From Stenotrophomonas hibiscicola ATCC 19867 (lineage in GTDB: Bacteria > Pseudomonadota > Gammaproteobacteria > Xanthomonadales > Xanthomonadaceae), in the NCBI RefSeq assembly GCF_000382065.1, contig NZ_KB907498.1:192714-256713 (forward strand): a stretch of 64,000 nucleotides of DNA, written 5' to 3'. A program made the translations under genes and the position numbers. Below, piece by piece: positions 47,797 to 55,678 of this stretch. The notes below the pieces were generated by a model. The model worked only from the letters and a program-made list of their open reading frames with translations. It was not told where the DNA came from and searched no databases. The number at the start of each line of letters is the position of its first letter. Positions within the stretch are counted from its first letter, which is position 1.

Positions 47797-49206
47797 TCAG
47801 ATCGCCCGCGAGTAACGCGGTTGCTCGTGAGTGGCACGCAGGTACGGATCGAAGCACATCGCCAGCAACCGCAGCAGCGGTCGCCCCGGTTCGCTGGAAC
47901 GCACTACGCCATCGCGGTATTCGGCCAGCCCGTCTTCCTGCAGCCGCTGTACCGAATGCAGGTCCTCGGCAAAGTACTGTTCGAAATCCACGCCGTGGCG
48001 CTGACCCAGCTGCACGCCATCGACCTCGCCCTGGCACATCAACTGCTGGATCAGTTCCGCACGCAGCTGGTCGTCAGCGCTCAGCGCCACGCCGCGCCAC
48101 ACCGGCAGCTGCCCCTGGTCCACGGCATCCTCCCATGACGGCAGGTCGCGCGGATTCTGGCTGTAGGTGGCACCGATGTGGCTGATCGCACTCACGCCCA
48201 GGCCGAGCAGATCGGTATCGGCGTGGGTGGTATAGCCCATGAAATTGCGATGCAGCTGCCCGGCGCGTTGTGCGCGCGACAGATCTTCTTCCGGCAATGC
48301 GAAGTGATCCATGCCGATGTACTGGTAGCCGGCCGCAGAGAGCGTCTCCACCGCCAGACCCAGCAGCGCCAATTTGTCCTCCGGCGAAGGCAAGCGGCTT
48401 TCGTCGATCTGCTTCTGCGCACGGAACAGGTGCGGCAGATGCGCGTATCCGTACACCGCCAGGCGGTCCGGACGCAGCGCCAGCACCCTATCGAGGGTGC
48501 GGCCGAACCCCTCCAGGCTCTGCCCGGGCAGGCCGTAGATCAGGTCGACGTTGACCGAACGCATGCCGCTGTCGCGGCAGGCGCTCAGGATGTCCAGTGT
48601 CTGCTGCACGCCCTGGATGCGGTTGATCGATTCCTGCACCTGCGGGTCGAAATCCTGCACGCCCAGGCTGGCCCGGTTGAATCCCAGGCGCGCCAGCATG
48701 GCGACGTCGCGGGTGTCGATGAAGCGTGGATCGAGTTCGATCGAGAAATCGCGCTGCGGTGAATCGCTGAAATCGAAGCGCCGGCGCAGCCCTTCCACCA
48801 GCGTGGTCATCGCCTCGGCCTCGAGGAAATTCGGCGTGCCACCGCCCAGATGCAGCTGGATGACCTCACGGCCGTCCTCGAACTGCGGCGCCAGCAGGTC
48901 GGCCTCGGCCAGCACGCGCGACACATAGCTGTGGCCACGTCCGCGGTCGCGGGTGATCACCCGGTTGCAGCCACAGTAGAAGCAGGGGCTGGAACAGAAC
49001 GGCACATGCACGTACAGCGACAGCGCGCGGGCCAGCTGGTTGCTGTCGGCGATCGCCTGGCGCAGCGCCGGCGCGCCGAAGCCATCGTGGAAATGGGGCG
49101 CGGTCGGATACGAGGTGTAGCGCGGCCCGGGCCGGTCGTGCCGGCGCAGCAGATCGGGGTCGAAGGTCCAAGCCAGGCCACCGGCAGCGGGAGAGAACGT
49201 GTCCAT
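47797..49206 (-). CDS. hemN: Oxygen-independent coproporphyrinogen III oxidase
   Basis: HemN converts coproporphyrinogen III to protoporphyrinogen IX without oxygen, using S-adenosylmethionine. The 469-residue protein has the N-terminal RHDRPGPRYTSYPTAPHF typical of true HemN and the radical-SAM cluster CSSPCFYCGCNR. LHLGGGTPNFL and the family-specific ASLGVQDFDPQVQESINRIQ and DLIYGLPGQS follow. An FNR/Anr-type box at 49241-49254 lies 35 bases before its ATG. Confidence 0.95.
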   Translation of the reverse strand: MDTFSPAAGGLAWTFDPDLLRRHDRPGPRYTSYPTAPHFHDGFGAPALRQAIADSNQLARALSLYVHVPFCSSPCFYCGCNRVITRDRGRGHSYVSRVLAEADLLAPQFEDGREVIQLHLGGGTPNFLEAEAMTTLVEGLRRRFDFSDSPQRDFSIELDPRFIDTRDVAMLARLGFNRASLGVQDFDPQVQESINRIQGVQQTLDILSACRDSGMRSVNVDLIYGLPGQSLEGFGRTLDRVLALRPDRLAVYGYAHLPHLFRAQKQIDESRLPSPEDKLALLGLAVETLSAAGYQYIGMDHFALPEEDLSRAQRAGQLHRNFMGYTTHADTDLLGLGVSAISHIGATYSQNPRDLPSWEDAVDQGQLPVWRGVALSADDQLRAELIQQLMCQGEVDGVQLGQRHGVDFEQYFAEDLHSVQRLQEDGLAEYRDGVVRSSEPGRPLLRLLAMCFDPYLRATHEQPRYSRAI

Positions 49207-49240
49207 GCCGCCAGCATCGCGCCAGGCGGCCTATGCCGCC

Positions 49241-49254
49241 TTGACCCAGATCAA
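49241..49254. promoter_or_regulatory. FNR/Anr-type box upstream of hemN
   Basis: TTGACCCAGATCAA matches the consensus TTGAT-N4-ATCAA with one change. It overlaps the stop of the globin gene and is well placed to activate hemN when oxygen is low. Confidence 0.65.
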
Positions 49255-49691
49255 TGCTTGCCGGCGATCCCCAGTACCGGCAGGCCGACCTGCGGCCAGC
49301 GCAGCATCTGGTAGCGCTTCCAGAAGGTGTCACCGATCCGCGCAGCCACGTCGTTGGCCAATTCCTGCATCGGCGGGTTACCGCACTCGGCAGTGGTGGC
49401 CCGGAACAGCACCAGCCAGCGGTCGAACAGGTCCTTGTCCAGCTCGATGGCCATGTGCTTGGACATCGGCGAGCCCTTGAAGCGGCGGGTGCCGCGCAGC
49501 ATCGCCGACCAGAAGTCGACCAGCTGCGCCAGATGCTCAGGCCAATCGTGGACGTGCGCCTCGAACACCGGTCCCAGCCGTTCTTCCTCACGCACGCGGG
49601 CATAGAAATCGTGGACCAGTCGGGTCACTTCCTGCTCGGTGCACAACCCGGGCGAGGCGACGGGGAGGACAGGCGGCTGTGTTGCGTTCAT
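49251..49691 (-). CDS. Group III truncated haemoglobin
   Basis: A 146-residue haem protein of the 2/2 globin fold. LVHDFYARVREEERLGPVFE, LAQLVDFWSAMLRGTRRFKG, SPMSKHMAIELDKDLFDRWL and LFRATTAECG are characteristic of the group III class, including the proximal His in the KHMAI segment. It probably handles nitric oxide or oxygen. The ATG at 49691 is used; a TTG at 49703 would add four residues. A consensus FNR box lies about 50 bases upstream. Confidence 0.88.
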   Translation of the reverse strand: MNATQPPVLPVASPGLCTEQEVTRLVHDFYARVREEERLGPVFEAHVHDWPEHLAQLVDFWSAMLRGTRRFKGSPMSKHMAIELDKDLFDRWLVLFRATTAECGNPPMQELANDVAARIGDTFWKRYQMLRWPQVGLPVLGIAGKH

Positions 49692-49742
49692 CGGGGCATC
49701 CAAAGCTTGCAGGCAGGCTGCCGCACCCAGGCGGCAGCGCCG

Positions 49743-49756
49743 TTGATCCAGATCAA
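49743..49756. promoter_or_regulatory. Consensus FNR/Anr box upstream of the globin gene
   Basis: TTGATCCAGATCAA is a perfect match to TTGAT-N4-ATCAA. It is between the divergent globin gene and the membrane-protein/CcoG-like pair, so it could control both. Confidence 0.75.
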
Positions 49757-49870
49757 TGTCGGCGCAATCCGCTGCGCCTAGGCTGGCACGCTTGCAGGAA
49801 GCATGCCCTGCGGATACGGCGCCGATCCTGGCGAAGTATACGCGCCGCCCACTTTTCGATCGGGGACAGC

Positions 49871-50158
49871 ATGAACAGACCTTTTCCCAACCGCCGCCAG
49901 CGGCTGATCCAGCACTGGGGCGCGATCCTCTGGCCCAGCTTCATCGCCGCCGGCGTTGCCAGCGTGGTGTTCTTCGCCTTCGTCGATCCATTGCGCCTGC
50001 AGGCCATCAGTTTCCCGGGCACCGCCATCAGCCGCGAACTGGGCTATACGGCAGGATTCTTCATGTTCTGGTCGGTCACTGCACTGTCCAGCGCGGTCAC
50101 CTGGTACCTGCAGCGGCCCCTGCCGGGCGATGACGACGAGGAGCTGCCGCTGGGATGA
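49871..50158 (+). CDS. Small two-helix membrane protein upstream of the CcoG-like gene
   Basis: A 95-residue protein (MNRPFPNRRQRLIQHWGAIL, WPSFIAAGVASVVFFAFVDP, YTAGFFMFWSVTALSSAVTW) with two membrane helices. Its stop overlaps the start of the ferredoxin gene, so they are one operon. Likely helps cytochrome oxidase assembly or redox sensing with its partner; not proven. Confidence 0.75.
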   Translation: MNRPFPNRRQRLIQHWGAILWPSFIAAGVASVVFFAFVDPLRLQAISFPGTAISRELGYTAGFFMFWSVTALSSAVTWYLQRPLPGDDDEELPLG

Positions 50159-51204
50159 GCACGTCCTGCACCCGGGTACTCAGTCCCTGGCATTGGCGCG
50201 GCAGGCTCAGCGCTGCCCTGCTGGTGGTGTTCTACGCACTTCCGTGGCTGCGCTGGGAAGGACGCCAGGCGCTGCTGCTGGACATCAGCGCGCGGCGATT
50301 CGACCTGTTTGGCTGGACCTTGTGGCCCGGCGACGTCGGCGCGCTGATCGGCCTGCTGGCGGTACTGGTAGTAAGCCTCGCGCTGCTGACCCACCTCGCC
50401 GGCCGCGTCTGGTGCGGCCACGCCTGCCCGCAGACGCTGTGGCGCCGTGCCTTCGACTGGATCGCCCGCAGCGCGGCGCGGGTACTGCCCGCACCTGCGG
50501 CAGGCCCAGCCACCCAGCTGGCCTGGGGCCTGCTGTCAGTGTGGACCGGCATCACCTTCGTCGGCCTGTTCAGCCCGATCAGCGGATTGCTGGCCGCCGC
50601 GCCAAGCGCTGGCTGGAGCGGCTGGGAAACGTTCTGGGTGCTGTTCTACGCCGCCGCCACCTGGGGAAACGCCGGTTTCCTGCGTGAGCAGGTGTGCCGT
50701 TCGCTGTGCCCGTTCGCACGCATGCAGCCGCTGCTGACCGATCCGCATACGCCGCGCATGCTGTACGACGCCCGCCGCGGTGAGCCGCGCGGGCCACGCC
50801 CGTCCGGTCTCGGCGGGGTGCTGGGCCGTGGCCGCGGCCTGCTCGACCCGACCACTGCGCAGGACTACGTATTCCGCGCTGCGCATCCGCTGCTGGCAGG
50901 ACCGATGCCGACCTTCAGCGCCGACCGCCTGGGTGACTGCACCGACTGCGCAGCCTGCGTCCGTGCCTGCCCGATGCAACTGGACATCCGCCAGGGACCG
51001 CAGGCCGATTGCCTGGCCTGTGGCGCCTGCCTGGAGGCCTGCGCACAACAACAGCTCCGGGCCGGTTTCGGTCCTGGGCTGGTGCGCTACTGCAGTCCGC
51101 AGGCGATGGCCGGACAACCGAAGCGCCTGTGGCGACCCCGGACGGTGGCCCTGCTGTCCTTGTTGCTCGCACTGCTTGCCTGCGGCGCCTGGCGCCTGCT
51201 CTGA
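50155..51204 (+). CDS. CcoG/RdxA-like membrane ferredoxin
   Basis: A 349-residue protein with several membrane helices and NapH/CcoG-type Cys motifs (WCGHACPQTLW, CRSLCPFARMQ). Two 4Fe-4S sites follow (CTDCAACVRACPMQ and CLACGACLEACAQQ) and a final membrane helix. It lacks the large periplasmic domain of classical CcoG, so it is a short variant. CcoG helps deliver copper to cbb3 oxidase, matching the low-oxygen control suggested by the FNR box. Confidence 0.85.
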   Translation: MSTSCTRVLSPWHWRGRLSAALLVVFYALPWLRWEGRQALLLDISARRFDLFGWTLWPGDVGALIGLLAVLVVSLALLTHLAGRVWCGHACPQTLWRRAFDWIARSAARVLPAPAAGPATQLAWGLLSVWTGITFVGLFSPISGLLAAAPSAGWSGWETFWVLFYAAATWGNAGFLREQVCRSLCPFARMQPLLTDPHTPRMLYDARRGEPRGPRPSGLGGVLGRGRGLLDPTTAQDYVFRAAHPLLAGPMPTFSADRLGDCTDCAACVRACPMQLDIRQGPQADCLACGACLEACAQQQLRAGFGPGLVRYCSPQAMAGQPKRLWRPRTVALLSLLLALLACGAWRLL

Positions 51205-51205
51205 A

Positions 51206-51442
51206 TCAACGCGACGCGTTGGCGTGCGGCGGCACAAGCTGGGCGCGCCGGACGATGCCCAACTGTTCGATGATCAGCGCCATCTCGTTGGTGACTTCGG
51301 TACGCTCGGTCCCCTGTGGGACCAGGCGATCCAGCACCTGCTGGTAGGTATCCCAGAACGCCGGACCGCATCCGTGTTTGTGATAACTGGCTTCCAGTTC
51401 GCGGCGTACCCGTTCAGCCAAGCCATTCATGCCGTATTCCAT
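51206..51442 (-). CDS. Hypothetical helical protein
   Basis: A 78-residue soluble protein (MEYGMNGLAERVRRELEASY, FWDTYQQVLDRLVPQGTERT). GGAGG lies five bases before ATG at 51442. It is downstream of a region with repeated TTCACGA sites. No family recognised. Confidence 0.65.
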   Translation of the reverse strand: MEYGMNGLAERVRRELEASYHKHGCGPAFWDTYQQVLDRLVPQGTERTEVTNEMALIIEQLGIVRRAQLVPPHANASR

Positions 51443-51795
51443 ACGACCTCCGTTGGACTTGTTCTGCATCGTTGACGGTCTACCGACTCACTTGCGTGCT
51501 ACTGAAAGACTCCCAGGCTTCACGACTGGTTGACTCCAATTAGTCACAGATTTCACGACAGGTCAATTACATGCAGCGACTTTCGTGATTGAAATTATTA
51601 ATCGTTCACGAAACTACATACGGGGCCCTGGGGGTGCCGGATGGGGCGAAGCCGACAGGCGTCTGGAAGCACAGCACGACGTCCACAGTAGGCGGCACTG
51701 ATTATCAGCTTGGGATCGATTGAACTTGCCTATTTTGCTAAGTGTACTTAGCACATCGGGCTAAGCAGGCTGGATGCGACAAAAGGCGGCGCAAA
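51443..51795. other. Gene-free regulatory region with repeated TTCACGA motifs and an 18-bp dyad
   Basis: Motif TTCACGA occurs at 51519-51525, 51552-51558 and 51605-51611, and as TCGTGA at 51583-51588. TGCTAAGTGTACTTAGCA at 51736-51753 is a dyad with eight-base arms. The region is more AT-rich than its surroundings. No gene with a plausible start is seen. Confidence 0.55.
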
Positions 51796-52005
51796 TCAGA
51801 TGGATTCGTCTGCCCGCGCTTCAGTTGTCGGAAAAAGGTTCGGGTAGCGCTGATGGAGGATGTACTGCCGCAATGGAGGAATGGGAAAGTCCCTCGGCCA
51901 TTGCGACACTGCGGAACGGCTGATGCCAAAGAAGCGCGCCAGTTCCGCGTCGGTGCGGAATCCCAGCCGGGTTCGTACCTGCCGCTTGCTCCAGAATTCG
52001 GTCAC
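51796..52005 (-). CDS. Cro-like regulator outside the prophage
   Basis: A 69-residue Cro-type protein (WSKRQVRTRLGFRTDAELAR, FFGISRSAVSQWPRDFPIPP, LRQYILHQRYPNLF). It is closely related in pattern to the prophage Cro at 37895-38104. GTG at 52005 is chosen because AAGGACC lies upstream. It is divergent from a CI-like gene, with no phage structural genes near. Confidence 0.75.
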   Translation of the reverse strand: MTEFWSKRQVRTRLGFRTDAELARFFGISRSAVSQWPRDFPIPPLRQYILHQRYPNLFPTTEARADESI

Positions 52006-52083
52006 GGTCGGTCCTTCTGTTAACCAGACTGATTCTTGCGGCAAGGCTTCTTCGCAATCCACGCGTTAAGCTGGCTTGCATAG

Positions 52084-52518
52084 ATGAATACTCTCGGCCA
52101 ACGACTCGCGGCAGCCATGAAGAAAGCCGGGCACCCACGCCCGGCCGATCTGGCACGCGCCGCCAAATCAACGACAGCAACCATCAGCAACTGGCTCAAC
52201 GACCACGTGAGCGCCTCGCACGTAAAGGCCGAACAGCTGTTCCGCATCGCCGATGCGGCCAAGCTGGACGCACGCGAGCTGCTGTACGGGGTCAGCGGGC
52301 TTGGCGTCGGTGAGCCTGGCAATGCCTACATCCCCAGCCAGGCCCACCTGGATGTCTGGCAGGACGCCTACGAGCTGGTCAGCCATCTGGTGGCCGAGAA
52401 CGGTCTGGAGATCGACCACCGGCGCCACGCGGCCTTGGATCTGCTCGCGTTTGAACTGCTGATGGACGGCTTCAGCCGCAGCAAGGTTGCCCGGGTTCTG
52501 ACGACCTCGATGACGTAA
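52084..52518 (+). CDS. CI-like helix-turn-helix regulator lacking a peptidase domain
   Basis: A 144-residue protein. Residues 1-70 are a lambda-repressor-type domain (MNTLGQRLAAAMKKAGHPRP, DLARAAKSTTATISNWLNDH). The C-terminal part (VWQDAYELVSHLVAENGLEI, RHAALDLLAFELLMDGFSRS) is helical and is not an S24 peptidase, so it cannot be cleaved in the SOS way. It probably pairs with the divergent Cro-like gene. Confidence 0.78.
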   Translation: MNTLGQRLAAAMKKAGHPRPADLARAAKSTTATISNWLNDHVSASHVKAEQLFRIADAAKLDARELLYGVSGLGVGEPGNAYIPSQAHLDVWQDAYELVSHLVAENGLEIDHRRHAALDLLAFELLMDGFSRSKVARVLTTSMT

Positions 52519-52547
52519 ATGCACCGCCGCTGGTAGCATGGGCCTCG

Positions 52548-52597
52548 ATGGGGATGGGGCTCCCCCGATAACCGCCTGAGAAGGCTGATGGCTCCTG
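52548..52597 (+). promoter_or_regulatory. Fluoride riboswitch (crcB motif)
   Basis: The sequence GGGGATGGGGCTCCCC, then GATAACCGCC, then AAGGCTGATGGCTCCTGC matches the fluoride aptamer consensus (GATGG, AACCGCC, GGCUGAUG-x-CUCCU). It lies 90 bases before the crcB ATG and should switch on expression when fluoride binds. Confidence 0.88.
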
Positions 52598-52686
52598 CCA
52601 TGACGAATCCGGTGTTCGTCGACGGCGGGTCGTGCCTGCCCTCGGCGTTCGCCATTGACCCTGCGAACCCGTATTCGAGGCACCCC

Positions 52687-53079
52687 ATGCACGCACTGAA
52701 CGGCTATTTCCTGGTCTTCATCGGAGGCGGCATCGGTGCCTGCCTGCGCCACGCCTGCAATCTGCTCGGCGCGCGGGTAGGGGCCGGCAGTCCCTGGCCC
52801 TGGTCGACCTTCCTGATCAACATCAGCGGCGCGCTCCTGATGGGCGTCGTGGTCGAGGTCTTCGCGATGCGCAATGGCGCCTCGCCACAGCTGCGATTGT
52901 TGCTGGCCACCGGCATCCTCGGCGGCTACACCACGTTTTCCACCTATGCACTGGAGATCGGCCTGCTGCTGCAGCGCGGCCAGCATGGGCTGGCGGCCCT
53001 GTATGCCGGCGGCTCGGTGGCACTGGGCCTGGCCGGCCTGTTCGGCGGCATGAAGCTGGCCCGGCTGCTGCTGGGCTGA
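52687..53079 (+). CDS. crcB: Fluoride exporter CrcB/Fluc
   Basis: A 130-residue membrane protein forming a dual-topology fluoride channel. Visible features are FIGGGIGACLRHACNLL, WSTFLINISGALLMGVVVEV (Asn of the pore), LLATGILGGYTTFSTYALEI (the Phe-box and Na+ site) and four membrane helices. ATG at 52687 gives the family length; earlier in-frame codons would read through the riboswitch. Confidence 0.93.
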   Translation: MHALNGYFLVFIGGGIGACLRHACNLLGARVGAGSPWPWSTFLINISGALLMGVVVEVFAMRNGASPQLRLLLATGILGGYTTFSTYALEIGLLLQRGQHGLAALYAGGSVALGLAGLFGGMKLARLLLG

Positions 53080-53083
53080 GCGC

Positions 53084-53917
53084 TCAGGCCGCGCTGGCCC
53101 GGGTCTGCCCGCGCCATTCCCGCGGCGACAGCCCGGTATGCGCCTTGAACGCGCGCGACAGCGCGGCTTCGCTGCCATAACCCACGTCGTCGGCAATCCG
53201 TTTCAGCGGGCGCCCCTGACGCAGTGCCTGCTGCGCCAGGCCCACCCGCCAACCCTGCAGGTACTGCCCGGGCGTGGTACCCATCGCCTCGCGGAAACTG
53301 GCAGCAAACACGCTGCGTGACATGCCGGCAACCTCGGCCAGGTCTTCCAGGGTCCAGGACTGTGCGGGCGCCTCATGCATTGCTACCAGTGCCAGCCGCA
53401 GCCGTGGATGACCCAGCCCGGCAAACAGGCCACCACGCATCCCGCCCCCTTCCATCAGCTGGCGCAGCACCTGGATCATCACTACCTCGAACAACCGGTT
53501 GACCATCACCGCACGCCCGCAGCGCTGCTCGAAGGCCTCCTCGAACAGCAGTTCCAGCGCTGCGTTGCCGCCATGGAGATCCGCCAGCGGCATGCAGATG
53601 AAATCGGGCAACGCGGCGCTGATCGGGTTGAGCCGACCGCCCTCGAAATGCAGGTTGGCGCAGGCCATGTCGGCGCCGTGCTGCGGATCAGTGCTGAAGC
53701 GATGCGGCATCGGTCGCGGGTACAGCAGCAGGCTGGGGACCTCGACCTGCACGGTCTGCCGGCCGTGGCTGACCTGCAACGGGCCGCGCCGCACCAGGTG
53801 CAGCTGCCCGGCCTCATTCTCCCCCTCCAGCATGTTGATACCGCACAGCGCACCGGCATGGAACACCGAGGCAGTGACCGCAAAGCGTTCAAGCAGAATG
53901 GCGAGACGGTCGACCAT
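53084..53917 (-). CDS. AraC-family transcription regulator
   Basis: A 277-residue regulator. An N-terminal cupin-like sensor (AGQLHLVRRGPLQVSHGRQT, YPRPMPHRF) is followed by two helix-turn-helix units (WTLEDLAEVAGMSRSVFAAS, LKRIADDVGYGSEAALSRAF) and the closing GLSPREWR. It is of the AraC_binding/cupin_6 type. The divergent hydrolase gene could be a target. ATG at 53917 is used; the frame runs on to 53950. Confidence 0.88.
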   Translation of the reverse strand: MVDRLAILLERFAVTASVFHAGALCGINMLEGENEAGQLHLVRRGPLQVSHGRQTVQVEVPSLLLYPRPMPHRFSTDPQHGADMACANLHFEGGRLNPISAALPDFICMPLADLHGGNAALELLFEEAFEQRCGRAVMVNRLFEVVMIQVLRQLMEGGGMRGGLFAGLGHPRLRLALVAMHEAPAQSWTLEDLAEVAGMSRSVFAASFREAMGTTPGQYLQGWRVGLAQQALRQGRPLKRIADDVGYGSEAALSRAFKAHTGLSPREWRGQTRASAA

Positions 53918-54082
53918 GACGGGACCCTGGGTAAAGTAGAAAGAGATCAAGGCGACACATCGTATCGGAATCCTCCCGTAGCGGACGTGATCGACTCGGG
54001 GAGCGCCCCCCCGCCCTTCCTGCGGCAGTGCAGCGCGCGCAGGCTGCTGGCGGGGTCTAAGCTGACGCCATTTCCGGATGGA

Positions 54083-55168
54083 ATGCTCGTGATGTGTCGC
54101 TTGCTACGATGTGCCCTCACCCTCGCCCTGCTATTCCCGGCGACACCGGTGTTGGCCGCACCCGCTGCATCACCGCGCACGTTCAGTGGCGAGCTGCAGA
54201 GGGCCCCGTGGCGCCTGGACGTGCCGGCTGACTGGAACGGTGACCTGGTGATGCTGGCGCACGGCTACGAGCCGGTAGGCATGCCACGTGCTACGCCAAT
54301 GGCTGCCAATGACGGCACCGCGCCACTGCTGGCTGCAGGCTACGCCGTCGCGCAGAGCGCCTATGCCAGCCAGGGCTGGGCGGTGGCCGATGCGATCACC
54401 GACATGGAACGCCTGCGCCGGCATGCAGTGGCTGAACTCAAGCATGTGCGCCATATCTGGATGCTGGGATTTTCGATGGGCGGCGCCGTGACCCTCGCCA
54501 GCCTCGAGCGGTTCCCGCAACACTACGCCGGTGGTGTGTCGCTATGCGGCGCCAATCTCAGTGGCGAACAGATCGCGAGTGATCTGCTGACCACGCTGGT
54601 CGCTTTCGATTACTTCTTTGCCAAGGCCGAAGGCCTGCCGGCTGCGGGCCTGGTCTCACGCGACGCGGCTGCGCTGCCACAGGGCGAACTGTACCAGGGC
54701 ATCTCCAATGCGCTGCAACGCAGCCCCTCGCATGCCGCGTTGCTGGCACAGCGGCTGCAGGTGTCCGCTGATGCACTGGCCGGCACGATCAGCCTGCATG
54801 CTCTGGTCCTGCACGAACTGGCCACGCGCAGTGGCGGCATGCCGGTGGGCAACAGAGGTGTGGCTTACAGCGGCTTCGGTGACGACATGGCGTTCAATGC
54901 CGGCGTGCAACGTGTCGATGCCGTGCCTGCCGCGCAGGCCGCTGTCCGCAGGGAGCTGGCATTGAGCGGTGCGTTGAGGCGACCACTGGTGATCCAGTTC
55001 AACAACAACGACCCGACGATCGTGCCGCGCATGCAGACGGTGTATCCGCAGACGGCCGCACGGGCCGGCGCCCGTCCGCTGCCACAGGTGCTGCCGCCCG
55101 TTGGCGAAGGCCATTGTGGCTTCTCCGGCGCGCAGATCATCGAGGCGTTGAAGGCCGCGCAGCGTTGA
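54083..55168 (+). CDS. Exported alpha/beta hydrolase
   Basis: A 361-residue protein with a Sec signal peptide (RLLRCALTLALLFPATPVLA, cleaved before AAPAASP). The nucleophile elbow is GFSMGGAV (Ser), with the oxyanion region MLAHGYEP. The probable catalytic Asp and His lie in FNNNDPTIVP and GEGHCGFSG. Substrate unknown. Start could be 54083 or 54092. Confidence 0.82.
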   Translation: MLVMCRLLRCALTLALLFPATPVLAAPAASPRTFSGELQRAPWRLDVPADWNGDLVMLAHGYEPVGMPRATPMAANDGTAPLLAAGYAVAQSAYASQGWAVADAITDMERLRRHAVAELKHVRHIWMLGFSMGGAVTLASLERFPQHYAGGVSLCGANLSGEQIASDLLTTLVAFDYFFAKAEGLPAAGLVSRDAAALPQGELYQGISNALQRSPSHAALLAQRLQVSADALAGTISLHALVLHELATRSGGMPVGNRGVAYSGFGDDMAFNAGVQRVDAVPAAQAAVRRELALSGALRRPLVIQFNNNDPTIVPRMQTVYPQTAARAGARPLPQVLPPVGEGHCGFSGAQIIEALKAAQR

Positions 55169-55190
55169 GCAATCGCGGCCCACGCGCAGG

Positions 55191-55460
55191 TCAGCCGCCC
55201 AGCGTGCCCATCGTGAAGGTGTAGCCCGAGCTCATCAGGAATTCGCGCATGCGCATTTCCGCGCGACGCGGCGAAGCCAGATTGGCCGGCGCATAGAGGG
55301 CGTAGACCAGGCCCGACCCCTCGATATGCTCACGGCGCACCCCGCAGCGGGCGGTTTCCGAAGCGATGATCCAGCCATCCTTCAACCGGTCCGGCCCGAT
55401 GGATTGCCCGTTCTTCAAGCGAAAGGTCAACCAGCGCACATCTGCCGTGACTTTGCTCAT
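55191..55460 (-). CDS. Hypothetical protein
   Basis: An 89-residue basic protein (MSKVTADVRWLTFRLKNGQS, RLKDGWIIASETARCGVRRE, VYALYAPANLASPRRAEMRM). No family recognised. The ATG at 55460 has a CGGAA/GGAG-rich leader. Convergent with the hydrolase. Confidence 0.6.
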   Translation of the reverse strand: MSKVTADVRWLTFRLKNGQSIGPDRLKDGWIIASETARCGVRREHIEGSGLVYALYAPANLASPRRAEMRMREFLMSSGYTFTMGTLGG

Positions 55461-55678
55461 TTCCGTTTCGCTCCGTGGCTGGAACGACGCGTGATGTCCT
55501 TGCTCGCCATTGCGGCTCCCTGAGACGTGGAACTCGACCATAGCGCCTTTCCATGTCGTGGCCGGCTGAGACTGGCGATCGGGACGTGGCGAACGGCTGC
55601 AGGTGAAGTAGCGCGGCGTCGGAAATGGCGGCGGCAGGGAGCATCCTGCCGGCGCAGTTCACAGGCAGGGAACCCGAC

